Shown here piece after piece: positions 1 to 13,158 of a stretch of DNA of 64,000 nucleotides. The translations under genes and the position numbers were made by a program. Numbering within the stretch: position 1 is the first letter of the stretch; the number at the start of each line of letters is the position of its first letter. The notes beneath the pieces are model-generated. The model did not search any database and was not told the origin of the DNA. It worked only from the letters and a program-made list of their open reading frames with translations. Source of the stretch: Cymbidium sinense (lineage: Eukaryota > Streptophyta > Magnoliopsida > Asparagales > Orchidaceae); the NCBI GenBank assembly GCA_021442155.1, contig CM038222.1, positions 20,160,923 through 20,224,922 of the forward strand, given 5' to 3'.

Positions 1-36
1 CTAAACCTAAACCTAAAAATAAAAAATAAAACCTAG

Positions 37-258
37 GGATTTTGACGAGAACTAGAGAAACTGAATAAAGGCCGATCCGATCTACTGCTTATGGAATAGT
101 GTCTTTATAATAGAGATAGTTCTAGTTATCTAGAGTTTTTTATTTGCTCTATGCTCATTTTTTATATCTATGTCAACGCCAGGTCTTAGAAAGCTTGGTG
201 TGATGAAATCAAAAGAAGAAATGTTGATTCTGAATTTGTACTCTATTAAAAGAAAACC
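37..258 (+). pseudogene. GR-RBP retro-module, copy 1 (3' UTR and last codons only)
   Basis: This is the 3'-most part of the repeated glycine-rich RNA-binding protein retrocopy (see 30526-31003 for the clearest copy). It begins in the last codons, where the usual terminal Ser-Asp-Gly-Asn-Trp-Arg-Asn-stop reads Phe-Asp-Glu-Asn-stop-Arg-Asn-stop (Trp TGG changed to TAG). It continues through the conserved 3' UTR and ends in a short A-rich tail at a CCCTAAA array. It has no coding capacity. The missing 5' part may have been replaced by array sequence. Confidence 0.85.
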
Positions 259-3200
259 CAAAAACCCTAAAACTTAAACTAAAACCTAAACTGCCAACAT
301 AAAACTTAAATCCTAAATCCTAAACCCTAAACCCAAAAAACCCTAACCCTTAAATCCTAAACCCTAAAACCCTAAACCCTAAACCCTAAATCCTAAAACC
401 TAAGCCCTAAACCCTAAAACTTAAACCCTAAACCATAAACCTTAAACCTTAAACCCTAAACCCATAACCCTAAACCCTAAATCCTAAATAAAAAATTAAA
501 AATAAAATTAAAATAAAACCTAAACCCTAAAACCTAAAACTAACCCTAAACCCTAAACCCTAAAACTTATAACCTTAAACACTAAACCCTAAACCCTAAA
601 CCCTAAACCCTAAGCCTTTAACCCTAAAAGCAAAATCATAAACCCTAAAAACCTAAAAGTATAAACCCAAACTAAATAAAACCTAAAAATGAAAATAAAT
701 AAAAAAACTTAAACTTAAATAAAATAATAAAATAAACTAAAAAATAAAAAAAATAAAATAAAATAAAATAAATAAAAACCTAAACTAAACTAAAAAAATA
801 AAATAAACATAAAAAATAAAAAACTTAAATAAAATCAAAATTAAACAAAAAATAAAAGTAAAATAAACCTAAAATAAAATAAAATAAAAACTAAATAAAA
901 ACTAAAATAAAGAAAATAAACCTAAAAGTAAATAAAAAATAAAACCTAAACCTAAAATAAACAAAATAAAATAAACCTAAACCTAAACTATAAGAAACTA
1001 AACTAAAATAAATAAAACATAAACCTAAACCTAAAATAAACTAAACCTAAACCCTAAAATAAATAAAATTAAATTAATTAAAAATAAACCTAAACCAAAA
1101 CTAAAATAATAAAACCTAAAAATAAACCAAAATAGAAACATAAACCTAAACGTAAAAATATAAAATAAAAACATAAACTTAAACCTAAAAATAAAAAATA
1201 AAACCTAAACCTAAAAAATAAAATAAAAATAAAACTAAACTAAAAAAATAAACATAGACTAAAGCTAAACCTAAAAAATAAACAAAAATAGAAAACCTAA
1301 ACAAAAATAAATAATCCTAAAATAAATAAAATAAACTAAATAAAAATAAAAAGAACTAAATAAAAATAAAATAAATAAATAAAAAATAAACTAAATAAAA
1401 AAAAACCTAAACCAACAAATTTACTTAATTTCAAAAAAAACCTAAACTTTAAACCTTAAACCCTAAACACTAAACCCTAAACCTTAAAACTAATCCTAAA
1501 CCCTAAACCCTAAAACTAACCCTAAATCTTGAACCCTAAACCTATAACCCTAAACCTACAACCATAAACCCTAAACCCTAAAAACTCAAATATTCTAAAC
1601 CCTAAATCCTAAACCCTAAACCTTAAACCCTAAACCTAAACTTAACCCCAACCTTAAACCCTAACCCTAAACCCTAAAACCATAAACCCTATACCCTAAA
1701 CTAACCCTACACCATAAAAACCCTAAAGCCTAAAGCCTAAAGCCTAAAGCCTAAACCATAAACTAACCCTAAACCCTAAACCCTAACCCCTAAACTAACC
1801 CTAAACCCTAAGCTAACCCTAAACCTATACTAAACCCTAAAAACCCTAAACCCTAAAGGTTAAACACTAAACCCTAAAATATAAACCCTAAACACTAACA
1901 CTAAACCTTAAACCCTAAAACCATAAACCCTAAAACCTTAAACCTAAACCCTAAAAACCCAAACCTAAAAAAATAAAATAAAATCCTAAACCTAAACCTA
2001 AAAATAAAAAATAAAACATAAACCTAAAAAATAAAATAAAAATAAAACTAAACTAAAAAATAAACCTAAACTTAAACATAAACCTAAAATATAAATGAAA
2101 ATAAATAAACTTAAAATAAGTAAATTAAACTAAATAAAAATAAGAAAGAATCTAAATAAATAAAATAAAATAAACTAAAAGAAATAAAAAATAAACTAAA
2201 TAAACCTAAACCTACAAGTTTACGTAATTTTAAAAAAATAAATAAAAAAAATCCCTAAAGCCTAAACCTATAACCTTCAACCTACAACCCTAAACCCTAA
2301 AACACTAAACCCTAAACCCTAAACCCTAAAACTTTAAACCTTAAACCCTAAAGCCTAAACCCTAAACCCTAAACCCTAAACCTTAAACCCTAAACCCTAA
2401 AACCTAAAACCTAAAACCTAAAACCTAAAACCCTAAACCCTAAACCATAGGCCCTAAACCTCAATCTCTAAACCCTAAACCCTAAACCCTAAAAGCATAA
2501 ACCTAAACTAAATAAAACCTAAAAAAATAAATAAAATAAAAACCTAAACCTATATAAAATAAGAAAAGGAAATAAATTAAAACTAAAAACTAAAATAAAT
2601 TAAAATAAATACAAACCTAAATTAAATAGAAAAATAAATAACCTAAATAAAATCAAAACTAAACCTAAAATAAAAATCAAATAAAGCTAAAATAAAATAA
2701 AATAAAGATGAAATAAAAACATAAACCTAAAAAATAAACCTAAAAGTAATACCTAAAAATAAATACAAAATAAAACCTAAACCCGAAGCTAAAAAAAAGA
2801 CCTAAACCAAAAATAAAAATAAAATAAACTTAAACTTCAACTAAAATAAACTAAACTATAATAAATAAAACATAAACCTAAACCTAAAATAAACTAAACC
2901 TAATGCTAAACATAAACTACATAAAATAAAATAAAATAAAAATAAACCTAAACCTAAACTTCAAAATAAAACCTAAAAATAAACCTAAAATAAAAACCTA
3001 AAACCTAAACCTAAAAAAATAAAATAAAAACCTAAACCTAAACATAAAAATAAAAAATAAAACATATAGCTAAAAAATAAAATAAAAATAAAACTAAACT
3101 AAAAAATAAACTAAACATAAACCTAAACCAAACAAAAATAAATTAAAATAAAAAAACTAAACTAAAATAAAAATAAGCTAAAATAAATAAACTAAATTAA

Positions 3201-4504
3201 ATAAAAATAACAAAAACCTAAATCAAAATAAAAAAATGAACTAAAAAAAAAAAATAAACTAAATAGATCTAAACCTATTAGTTTACTTACTTTAAAAAAA
3301 GAAAAAATAAAATAAATAAGTAATAAATAATAAAAAACCCTAAACCCTAAATGTAAACCAAACTCAACTTAAACCTAAACCTAAAACTAAAACCCTAACT
3401 ACAACCCTAAACCCTAAACCTAAACCTAAACCCTAAACCCTAAACCCTAAACCTCTAAACCTAAAACTAAACTATAAACCTAACCTAAACACTAAACCCT
3501 CAACCTCAACCCTAAACCTCAACCCTAAACTTAAACCGTAAACCTTAAACCCTAAATGTTAAACCTAAACCATAAACCCTAAGCCCTAAACCTTAAAACT
3601 AATCTTATTTAAAACCCTAAACTATAAACCTTAACCTTAAACCTAAAACCTAAAGTTTAAAACTATAAACCTAAAGCTAAATGAACCTAAATAAAATAAA
3701 ATAAATAAACTAAGAAGAAACGAAACCTAAACCTAAATATGAAACCTACAACTTAAACTTAAACCCTAAACCCTAAAACCTAAAACTAAATCCTAAATTA
3801 AACCCTAAACCCTAAATCTTAAACTTTAAACCCTAAACACCCTAAACTTTAAAGCCAAAACACTAAATCCTAAACCCTAAACCCAAAACCCTAACCCAAA
3901 ATCATAAAACCTAAAACCCTAACCCCTAAAACTGTAAACCCTAAACCCTAAAAGCCTAAAAACCTAAACCTATAAAATAAAATAAAATTCAAACTCAACT
4001 AAAAAATAAACCTAAACCTAAACTTAAACCTAAATTATAAACTAAAATAAAAAACCTAAACTGAAGTAAATAAACCTAAAATAAATAAACTAAACTAAAT
4101 AAAAATAAAAATATATACCTAATTAAAAACAAAATAAACTAAAATAAATAAAAATAAACTAAGTAAACTAAATAAATCTAAACCTATGTGTTTATTTAAT
4201 TTAAAAAAAAGAAACCCTAAACCCTAAATGTTAAACCCTAAACCCTAAATCCTAAACCCTAAACCCTAAACTCTAAACATACAACACAAACCTAAAACCC
4301 TAAACCCTAAACCCTAAACCCTAAATCCTAAACCTTAAACCCTATACCCTAAACCCTAACCCTAAACCCTAAACCCTTAAAGCATAAACCCTAAAACCCT
4401 AAACCCTAAACTAAACCCCAAACCCTGAACTTATATAAATTAAAAGATAAACCTATATCCTAAAACCTAATAAACCTAAACCTAAATCCAACCCAAAACT
4501 TATA
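259..4504 (+). repeat. Degenerate telomere-like satellite, block 1
   Basis: CCCTAAA heptamers and variants alternate with AT-rich AAATAAA/CCTAAA stretches. Higher-order landmarks (CCTACCAGTTTACTTAATTT-like, then an A-run) lie near 1408-1432, 2208-2232, 3274-3292 and 4183-4202, each followed by a near-canonical CCCTAAA block (for example 541-613, 1441-1960, 2280-2500). Local homogenised variants are visible: CCTAAAG near 1726-1757 and CCTAAAA near 2400-2440. I see no gene here. Confidence 0.95.
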
Positions 4505-4757
4505 CTTGAGAGGCTGGGGTGGTTCTGATGGGAACTACAAAAATAGAAGAACGGCCAATCCAATTTATTGCTAATGAAACTGTGTCTTTATAAAAGAGAT
4601 AGTTCTAATTATCTAAAGTTCTTGATTTGCTTTATGCGTGCTCATTTTTATATCTATGTTGTCGCCTTGTGCCTTAGAAAACTTAGTGTGTTACTTGGTT
4701 GATGAAATTGAAAAGAATAAATATTGAATCAGAATTTGTTCTATATTAAAAAAAAAC
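4505..4757 (+). pseudogene. GR-RBP retro-module, copy 2 (5'-shortened)
   Basis: It begins at the C-terminal Ser-Arg-Gly-Pro-Gly-Gly part of the glycine-rich tail and carries the whole 3' UTR to an A-run ending near 4757. Like copy 1, it lacks the RRM end and most of the Gly-rich region, so the two form a shorter subtype of the module. Array sequence resumes at once on both sides. Confidence 0.87.
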
Positions 4758-7700
4758 CCTCAACCCTAAACTAAAACTTGAACCCTAAACCAAAAACCAA
4801 AACCCTAAATCATAAAACCTAAACCCTAAAACATAAACCTTAAACCTTAAAGCCTAAAACATAAACCCTAAACCCTAAATCATAAACCCAAAAAAAATCC
4901 TAAACATTAAATCCTGATCCCAAAACCCTAAACTCAAAACCCTAAACCCTAAACTTACCATAAACCTTAAACCATAAAAAGCTAAAAACCTAAACCTAAA
5001 CTAAATAATACCTAAAAATAAAATAAATTAAAAAATCTAAATCAAAATAAAATAAAAAAAATAAAATAAAATAAAAACATAAACTAAAACCTAAATATAA
5101 ACCTAAACCTAAAAAGCAAATAAAATAAAAAATAAAAATTTAAATAAAATCAAATAAATAAAAACTAAGCTGAACTAAAAATAAAAAACCTAAATAAAAT
5201 AAAAAGTAAACCTAAAAAACAAATTAAACCTAAAATAAAGTAAATTAAAAATTAAATAAAAATAAAAATAAAAATAATCATAAATCAAAATAAAAAAGAA
5301 AATAAACTAAAATAAATAAAAAATAAACTAAATAAACCTAAGCCCTAAAACTAAACCTAAACTTACAACCCTAAACCTTAAACCCTAAACCCTAAACCAA
5401 GAAACCCTAAACCCAAATCCCAAAACCCAAAACCATAAACCATAAAACCCTAAATCCTAATTCGTAAACCCTAAACCTTAAACCCTAAAACCTGCAACCC
5501 TAAAACCTACAACCCTAAACCTTAAACGCTAAAAACCTAAAAACTTAAACCTAAACTAAATAAAACCTAAAAATCAAATAAATAAATAAATAAAATAAAA
5601 AATAAAATAGAATAAAAACCTATACTAAAACTTAAACCTAAACCTAAACCTAAAAATAAAAATAAAATAAAATAAATAATTTTAACTAAAATAAATAAAT
5701 AAAAACCGTAACTAATCTAAAAATTAAAATAAACCTAAAAATAGAAAACCAAAATAAAATAAAAATTGAACGTAAAATAAAAATAAGATAAACCTAAAAT
5801 AAAATAAAATAAAAACTAAATAAAAACTTAAGCCTAAAAAATGAACATAAAAATTAAACCTAAAAATAAATAAAAAATAAAACATAAACCGTGAACTAAA
5901 AAAAAAACTTAAACCACAAAAAAAAATAAAAAAAAATAAACCTAAACCTAAACTAAAATAAACTAAAAATAAATAAATAAAACCTAAACCTAAACCTAAA
6001 ATAAACTAAAATTGACCCCTAAACTAAATAAAATAAAATAAACTAAAAATAGAGCTAAACATAAACCTAAAAATAAAAAATAAAATTTAAACATAAAAAA
6101 TAAAATAAAAATAAAACTAAACTAAAGAATAAACATAAACCTAAACCTAAACTTAAAAACATAAACTAAAATAAATAAACCAAAAATAAATGAACTAAAC
6201 TAAATAAAAATTAAAAATTAACATAATTAAAAATTAAAAATAAAATAAATATAAATAAATATAAATAAACTAAACCTAAACTAATGGTACTTATTTAAAA
6301 AAACTAAAACCTAAACTAAACTAACCCTAAACCCTAAACCCTAAACCTACAACCCTAAACCCTAAACCTAAACCCTAACTCTAAACCCTAAACTAACCCT
6401 AATCCCTAAATCCTAAACCCTAACCACTAAACCCTAAACCCTAAACTTCAAAGCCCAAACCCTAACCCTAACCCTAAATCTTAAACCCTAAACCATAAAC
6501 CCTTAAACCTAAAACCTTAAACCCTAAACTAACCCTAAGCCCTAAACCCTAAACCATAAAAACCTTAAACCCAAAAGCCTAAACCCTAAGCTAACCCTAA
6601 AACTTAAACCTTATTTACTAAACACTAAACCCTAAAATGTAAACCCTAAACCCCAAACCCTAAAACCCAAAACCCTAAGGTAAAAACCCTATATCCTAAA
6701 TCCTAAATCATAAACACCTAAAAACCTAAACCTAAACTAAATAAAACCTAAAAATAAAATAATTAAAAAAACCTAAACCATAAATACTAAAAAACCTAAA
6801 AACCTAAACCTAAACTAAACCCGAAAGCCTAAACCCTAAGCTAACCCTAAAACCTAAACCCTATTTACTAAACACTAAACCCTAAAATGTAAACCCTAAA
6901 TCCCAAACCCTAAAACCCAAAACCCTAATAAAACCTATCCTAAACTTAAATCTAAAACCTAAAACCTAAACCTAAACTAAATAAAACCTAAAAATAAAAT
7001 AAATAAATAAAACTAAACCTAAATAACATAATAAATAAAATATAATAAAAATTTTAACCTAAAATTAAAATAAATAAAAACCTAAATTAAACTAAAAACT
7101 AAAATAAACCTAAAAATAGAAAACCTAAATAAAATAAAAAATGAATGTAAAAAAACCTAAAATAAAATTAAAAAATAAAAACTAAATAAAAACCTAAACC
7201 TAAAAGTTAAACCTAACAATTAAGCCTAAAAGTAAATAAAAAATAAAACCTAAACCTTGAACTAGAAAAAAAATCTAACCATAAAAAATAAATAAAATAA
7301 ACCTAAACCTAAACTAAAATAAACTAAACAAAAATAAATAAAACCAAAACCTAAACTTAAATTAAATTAAACCTAAACCCTAAGCTAAATAAAACAAAAT
7401 ATACTAAAAATAAACCTAAACTTAAACTAAAAAATAAAACCTTAAAATAAACCTAAAATAAAAACCTAAAAGCTAAACCCAAATATATAAAATAAAAACC
7501 TAAGCCTAATCCTAAAAATAAAAAATAAAACCTAAACATAAAAAATTAAATAAAAATAAAACTAAACTAAAAATAAACATAAACCTAAACCTACACCTAA
7601 AAAATAAACTAAAATAAATAAACACAAAATAAATAAACTAAACTAAATAAAAATACAAAATTAAACTAAATAAAAATAAAAAATAAAATAAACTAAAAAA

Positions 7701-10463
7701 AATAAAATATAAACAAAATAAACCTAAACCTAACGGTTTACTTAATTAAAAAAATTAAAAAAACTTAAAAAAACTCTAAACCCTAAACCCTCATTCCTAA
7801 ACCCTAAATCCTAAACCCTACACCTAAAACCCTAAACCTAAAATTAACACTAAACCCTAAACCCTAAAATTAACACTAAAACCTAAACCCTAAACCTACA
7901 AACCTAAACCCTAAACCTAAACCCTATACCCAAAATTTTAAACTAACCATAAACCCTAAAACCTAAGCCTTAAACACTAAACCCTAAACCTTAAACCTTA
8001 AACCCTAAATCCTAACCCTAACCCTAAAGCTTAGACCTTAAACCATAAACCCTTAAACCCAAAACCTTAAACCTTAAAATAACTAAAACCTAAATCCTAA
8101 ACCATAAAAGTTTTACACTGAAAGTATAAACCTAACCCTAACCTAAAGACTAAACAAAACACTAAACTAAACTAAACCTAACCCTAAACCCCAAACCCTA
8201 AAACCCTAAACCCTAAAACCCAATATCCTAAACCCTAAACCCTAAATCCTAAACCTAAACCTAAAACCTAAACCTAAAATAAATAAAACCTAAAAATAAA
8301 ATAATTAAAAAAAATATAAACCATAAAAAACTAAAAACCTAAACCTAAACTAAATAAAACCAAAAAAATAAAATAATTAGAAAAACTTAAACCAAAATAA
8401 AATAAAAACCTAAATTAAAACCTAAAACTAAACCTAAAAATAAAATAAAGTAACTAGTAAAAATAAACTACTAAAAATAAACCAAAATAAATTATTAATA
8501 ACCTAAACTAAACTAAAAAAATAAAATAAACCTAAGAAAAAAAACCAATATGAAATAAAAACTAAACGTGAGAATAAAATAAAATAATATTAAAAAAACC
8601 TAAAATAAACCTAAAATAAAATAAAATAGAAACTAAATAAAAACCTAAACCTAAAAATTAAACTTAAAAATAAAACATAAAAATAAATACAAAATAAAAC
8701 ATTAACCCTAAACTAAAAAAAGCCTAAACTTAAAATAAAAATATAATAAACTAAATAAAATAAACTAAACCTAAACTAAAATAAACTAAAGTAAAATAAA
8801 TAAAACCTAAACCTAAACCTAAACCTAAACTAAATAAAATAAAATAAACTAAAAATAATCCAAAGTATAAACAAAATAATAAAACCTAAAAATAAACCTA
8901 AAATAAAAAATAAAAATTAAACATAAATAAAAATAAAAAATAAAATAAATTAAAATAAATAAAAAATATACTAAATAAACCAAAACCTACAGGTTTACTT
9001 ATTTTAATTAAAAATTTTAAACCCTAAACCCTAAAGCCTAAATACTAAGCCTTAAACCCTAAACCCTAACCCAAAAATGTAAACCCTAAAACCCTAAACC
9101 CTAAACCCAAAAAACCTAAAAACCTAAACATAAATAAAAAAAGAATTAAATAAAAACATAAACTAAAACCTAAACCTAAACCTAAACCTAAAAAAGAAAA
9201 TAAAATAAACTAATAAAAATAAACAACAATAAAATAAATAAAAAGTTATACTAAACTAAAAAATAAAATAAACCTTAGAATAAGAAACCTAAATAAAATG
9301 AAAACTAAACAAAAATAAAAGTAAAATAAACTTTAAAAATGAAAACCTAAACCTAAAAATAAAAACAAAATAAAACTTAAACCCTAAACTAAAAAAAAAA
9401 CCTAAACCTAAAAAAAATTAAATTAACCAAATAAAATTCACCTAAACCTAAAATAAAATATACTAGACTAAACACGTAAAACCTAAACCTAAACCTAAAC
9501 TAAATAAAATAAACTAAACTAAAAATAAACCTAAACAATAAAATAAAATTGAAAAATAAACCTAAGACCTAAACCTATAAAAATAAACAAATACCTAAAC
9601 CTAAACCTAAACCTAAAAAATAAACTAAAATAAAAAGCCTAAATTAAAATAAATAAACCTAAAATAAATAAACTAAACTAAATGAAAATAAAAAATAAAA
9701 TAAACGAAAATAAATAAAAAATAAACTAAATAAACCTACCGTTTACTTAATTTAAAAAAAAAACCATAAATCCAAATCCTAAACCTTAAACCCTAAACCT
9801 ACCCTAAACCCTAAACCATAAACCTACAACCCTAAACCCTAAACCCCTAAACTCTAAACCCTAACCCTAAACCCTAAACCCCTAAACCTTAAACCCTAAC
9901 CCCAAACCCTAAACTCAAAAAGCATAAACCCTAAAACCCTAAACCCTAAAGCCTAAAATCCAAACCCTAAACTAAATCTAAACTAAACACTAAACTAATC
10001 TATGAACTAAACCTAAAAGTATAAACCTTAAACTTATACCCTAAACCTAAACCTAAAATGAAACCTAAATCATAAACTAAATCAAAACAAAACTAAACTC
10101 TAAACCCTAAATACTAAATATAAACTAAACCTTAAACCAAAACCCTAAACCTAAACTGAAACCCTAAATCATAAACCCTATAAACATAAACTCTAAACCC
10201 TAAACCCTAAACTCTAAAAACCTAAACCCTAAACACTAAACCCTAAAGCCTAAACCCTAACCTTAAACCTTAAATCCTAAAAGCATAAAACCTAAAACCC
10301 TAAACCATAAACCCTAAACCCTAAACCATAAACCCTAAATTATAACCATAAACTCTAAACCCTAAACCCCAAACCCTAAACCTAAACCTAAAGTAATAAA
10401 ATAAATTAAAAAATATACCATAAACCCTAAAACCAAATAAACTTAAACCTAAAACTAAACCCT
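4758..10463 (+). repeat. Degenerate telomere-like satellite, block 2
   Basis: Same satellite. Landmarks are near 6278-6296 (weak), 7729-7748, 8987-9006 and 9736-9753. Canonical CCCTAAA-rich blocks are near 4760-4980, 5340-5540, 6310-6720, 7760-8270 and 9770-10440. A ~250 bp local tandem duplication sits at 6574-7073. The last ~80 bases carry a flank (CTAAAGTAATAAAATAAATT-like, then CCATAAACCCTAA) that recurs just upstream of other GR-RBP modules. No gene seen. Confidence 0.95.
6574..7073 (+). repeat. ~250 bp tandem duplication within the satellite
   Basis: A segment starting at AAAGCCTAAACCCTAAGCTA near 6575 recurs near 6825 with the same order of rare variants: the TATTTACTAAACACTAAACC string, an AAAATGTAAACCC heptamer and the CTAAACTAAATAAAACC start signature. 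The two halves differ at only a few scattered positions and a short indel, which suggests a recent local duplication. Confidence 0.8.
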
Positions 10464-10774
10464 AAGAATGGATAGAACCTTGATGGCAGGAACATCACTG
10501 TCAACCAGGCTTAGTCTCGATCTTGCAGTGGAGGTGAAGGTCGAGTAGGTGGTTATCACAGTGGTGTGGGGGATCTAAAGATGCTGGTGGATATGGAGGT
10601 GGTAGTCAGAGCAGCACTGGTTATGGAAGCGGGAACCATGGTTGTGGCGTAGGGAGAGATCGGGGATATGATGGTGGATCCTGCAACTCGAGAGGCTGGG
10701 GTGGTTCTGATGGGAATTGGAGAAATTGAAGAACAACCAATCTGATTTGCTGCTTATCGAACTATGTCTTTACA
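10464..10774 (+). pseudogene. GR-RBP retro-module, copy 3, 5' part
   Basis: It starts at the standard module 5' end (AAGAATGG...), corresponding to the last RRM strand (Asn-Leu-Asp-Gly-Arg-Asn-Ile-Thr-Val-Asn), followed by the Gly-rich tail and the first part of the 3' UTR. The fourth codon is TAG and further frame errors follow, so it cannot code. It stops at GAACTATGTCTTTACA (10759-10774), where a retroposon is inserted; the rest of the 3' UTR resumes after 12987. Confidence 0.9.
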
Positions 10775-12987
10775 AGCTTGGATTTTCTCAATGGATCATT
10801 ATCCTGCATTTGTTGTGATTGTGGGTAATTTTGTATTCACTGATTTTTGGTTTCTATTTTCCTTGTCCAAAGAAGATGCCAACATCTGATTGTTGTTTGT
10901 CCTGCTGTGGTCTTCTCCATTTGTTATGTTGTGAACATGCTTTTTAAATATCCTTTTAAATATCCTTTTTTTTATTATCTTTGGAAGGGCATCAATGGTT
11001 TATCTTATAAGCATAATGGGATTATTGGCAATCCTATTGGTTATTATTGTCACTATCCTTGGCAGTGTTGGATTATGGTGATTAAGCACCCTGTTATTGA
11101 TCTGATTTCTCTGAATGTAATTTGCTTGGGGTGGGGTGCTATTCATTATCTATCCTTCCATTTACTTATATATAATTTTGGGTGGCCTCTCGCCTTGTTG
11201 GTCTAGGCTTTATTGGTCGATTGATTGTGTCCGGGTTCTGGTTTACCTTGTTCAACATGATGTTGCTGATTGCTTGGTGGACTTTGCTTTGAACCCCCTT
11301 TTTGGTCTTTTAGTTGCTTATCATCGAACTAATGTGATCTATCATATCTGCTGCTATTTCTTTCATTCTCTCTCAGATAAACCTGCATCTATTGCTATGT
11401 TTATATTGGATGGGAGGCATTATGACATGCTAGCTGGCTTTTGTTGTTTTGATTGTTTCATGTCCTGGAAATTTCCTGGCTTGGTTTATCTGGCCACCCT
11501 TGTTGGCTCCTTCTATGTTGGCTGCAAGATTTCTGGGTCCTTCGTTCAGCAAACATTTAATGCTCTTGATGCTCTGATGGTGATGGTTTTTGGAGATTTC
11601 TATCTGTGTTGCGGCCTTCAAGATATCTGCTTTTATGGCCTACTATCTACTATGATTGGGAGGTTTTATGGCCAATCTGTAGTCCTTCCCTGTCTCGAAT
11701 GTTGTCGTCTTCATTGTTGTTGTCTTGGCTATTTTTTGCTTTGGTTATCCATTGTCCTATCTTTTTGCATTATATTTTACATTGTTGCATTACTTGTTTT
11801 ATCTAGTTGTTTCAGATGTCTGCTGCTATTTTTACTGGTCATTGCTCATCTCCTGAATGCTATAATTTGCATTACCGGCTGTTGTCTCTATTCCTATCTT
11901 GGTCCGCTTTTTTTTTTTTGCCTATTCTCAAAAAAGAGTGGTGTTATGGGAAGTTCGCCTTTTGTTGTCTTGTTCTCTATCTTGACGGATTATCTAATTT
12001 TGACCCAAGATGTCGCCATGGGAGGGCTCTAAATGTCCTTACTTGTTGTTAGTTTTGGTTGGTTGCTCTTCCTGGAGCTATGTCGCCTTCCTTTACAATT
12101 GTCTTTCTCCAATTACTCATATGGACATAAAAGGGGTTGTTTCCTGCAAAAGTTTCAATTATATATCTTATGATGGGAAGATCTAACTATAAGATCATTG
12201 ACTTGATTAGTTGGATCGCAAAAGTTATCTCATCGCTATTTTTTTGGTGGTTTATATGTCGGTTTCACTTGGATATGAGGCTAAGATGACTAATTCCCCT
12301 ATGTTTATATACTCTCATGTCGATGACTATATTGTTTGATATCTTTCTTGAATGAGACAACTTACCATTTAGCTCTTTGCAATAATTACCTCTATTTTAG
12401 ATATGATTGTGTTTAGATTGCGTAATAAAGTTCATAAGACTATCAACAACCTCCTCAGTGTTTGTTGGCTATGATGGTCGGATGATGTTTTCACCCCTTT
12501 TGGTATGGTAGTAGCTCATGTGATGTAACCCTTCTAATGAAGTTTGATGCTCAATTTTGCATCGCCCCAATTTGGTGTGATTGAGCCTAAGCCTTCTTTA
12601 TCAACTTTCCTCATTATCGCTCGCTTTTATTGTTTTCATTTATCTCTATTTGTATTACTTTACCGCTCTAATCTCCTTTCTAGTGTCACTTTGTGATTCT
12701 CCATTGTTCTCTTGTGTTTGCCATATTACCAAGCTCTCTTACAACCATCAGAGCATTGGCCTTAATCTTCCTTTTGATTATTATGTTAGCCATATTGTAT
12801 CTTTTGATTGCTTTAATGTTTTCTCTTGCTTTTGGATGTACTTAGATGGGGATTTACTCCTTAGGCTGATTGTAGCTCTTTGAGTAGTAGATTCGGAGTT
12901 TATCCTCTTTAAGGATCTTGTAACCCTTTTTTTGTGGCAATAAAATACCCCCGTATAATGGGGTTTCCTTAAAAAAAAAAAAAAAAA
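10775..12987 (+). mobile_element. Poly(A)-tailed LINE-like retroposon nested in GR-RBP copy 3
   Basis: This 2.2 kb insertion splits a GR-RBP 3' UTR. A probable target-site duplication flanks it: ACTATGTCTTTACA before, ACTATCTTTACA after (one 2-base gap). The 3' end has AATAAA (12939-12944), a small ACCCC/GGGGT hairpin (12947-12964) and a 17-base A-tail (12971-12987), typical of target-primed LINE or LINE-mobilised insertions. The body is T-rich. The longest open frame (11136-12032, 298 codons, Leu/Cys/Phe-rich) and the one at 12581-12883 show no reverse transcriptase, endonuclease or zinc-knuckle motif that I recognise. It could be a 5'-truncated LINE 3' region, a non-autonomous retroposon or a processed transcript. 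Confidence 0.82.
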
Positions 12988-13158
12988 CTATCTTTACAAT
13001 AGACACGGTTCTAGTTCTCTAGGGTTTTTGATTTACTCAATGTGTGCTCATTTTTAACTATGTCATCGCTTATGTCTTAGAAAACTTGGTGTGCTATTTG
13101 GTTGATGAAATCGAAAAGCATAAATGTTAAATCTGAATTTGTTCTCTGTTAAGAAAAC
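12988..13158 (+). pseudogene. GR-RBP retro-module, copy 3, 3' part
   Basis: The module 3' UTR continues from CTATCTTTACAATAGA to the usual end (TTTGTTCTCTGTTAAGAAAA), joining the array. Its continuity with 10464-10774 identifies the intervening 2.2 kb as a later insertion. Confidence 0.88.

Noticed and set aside
259..4504. CRISPR-like regularly spaced repeats
   Set aside because: The short repeats are telomere heptamers in plant nuclear DNA with no uniform spacers.
11136..12032. 298-codon open frame in the retroposon as a membrane protein gene
   Set aside because: Hydrophobic Leu/Phe/Cys content follows from T-rich DNA; there is no family motif, and the frame overlaps other open frames and lies within a poly(A)-tailed insertion.
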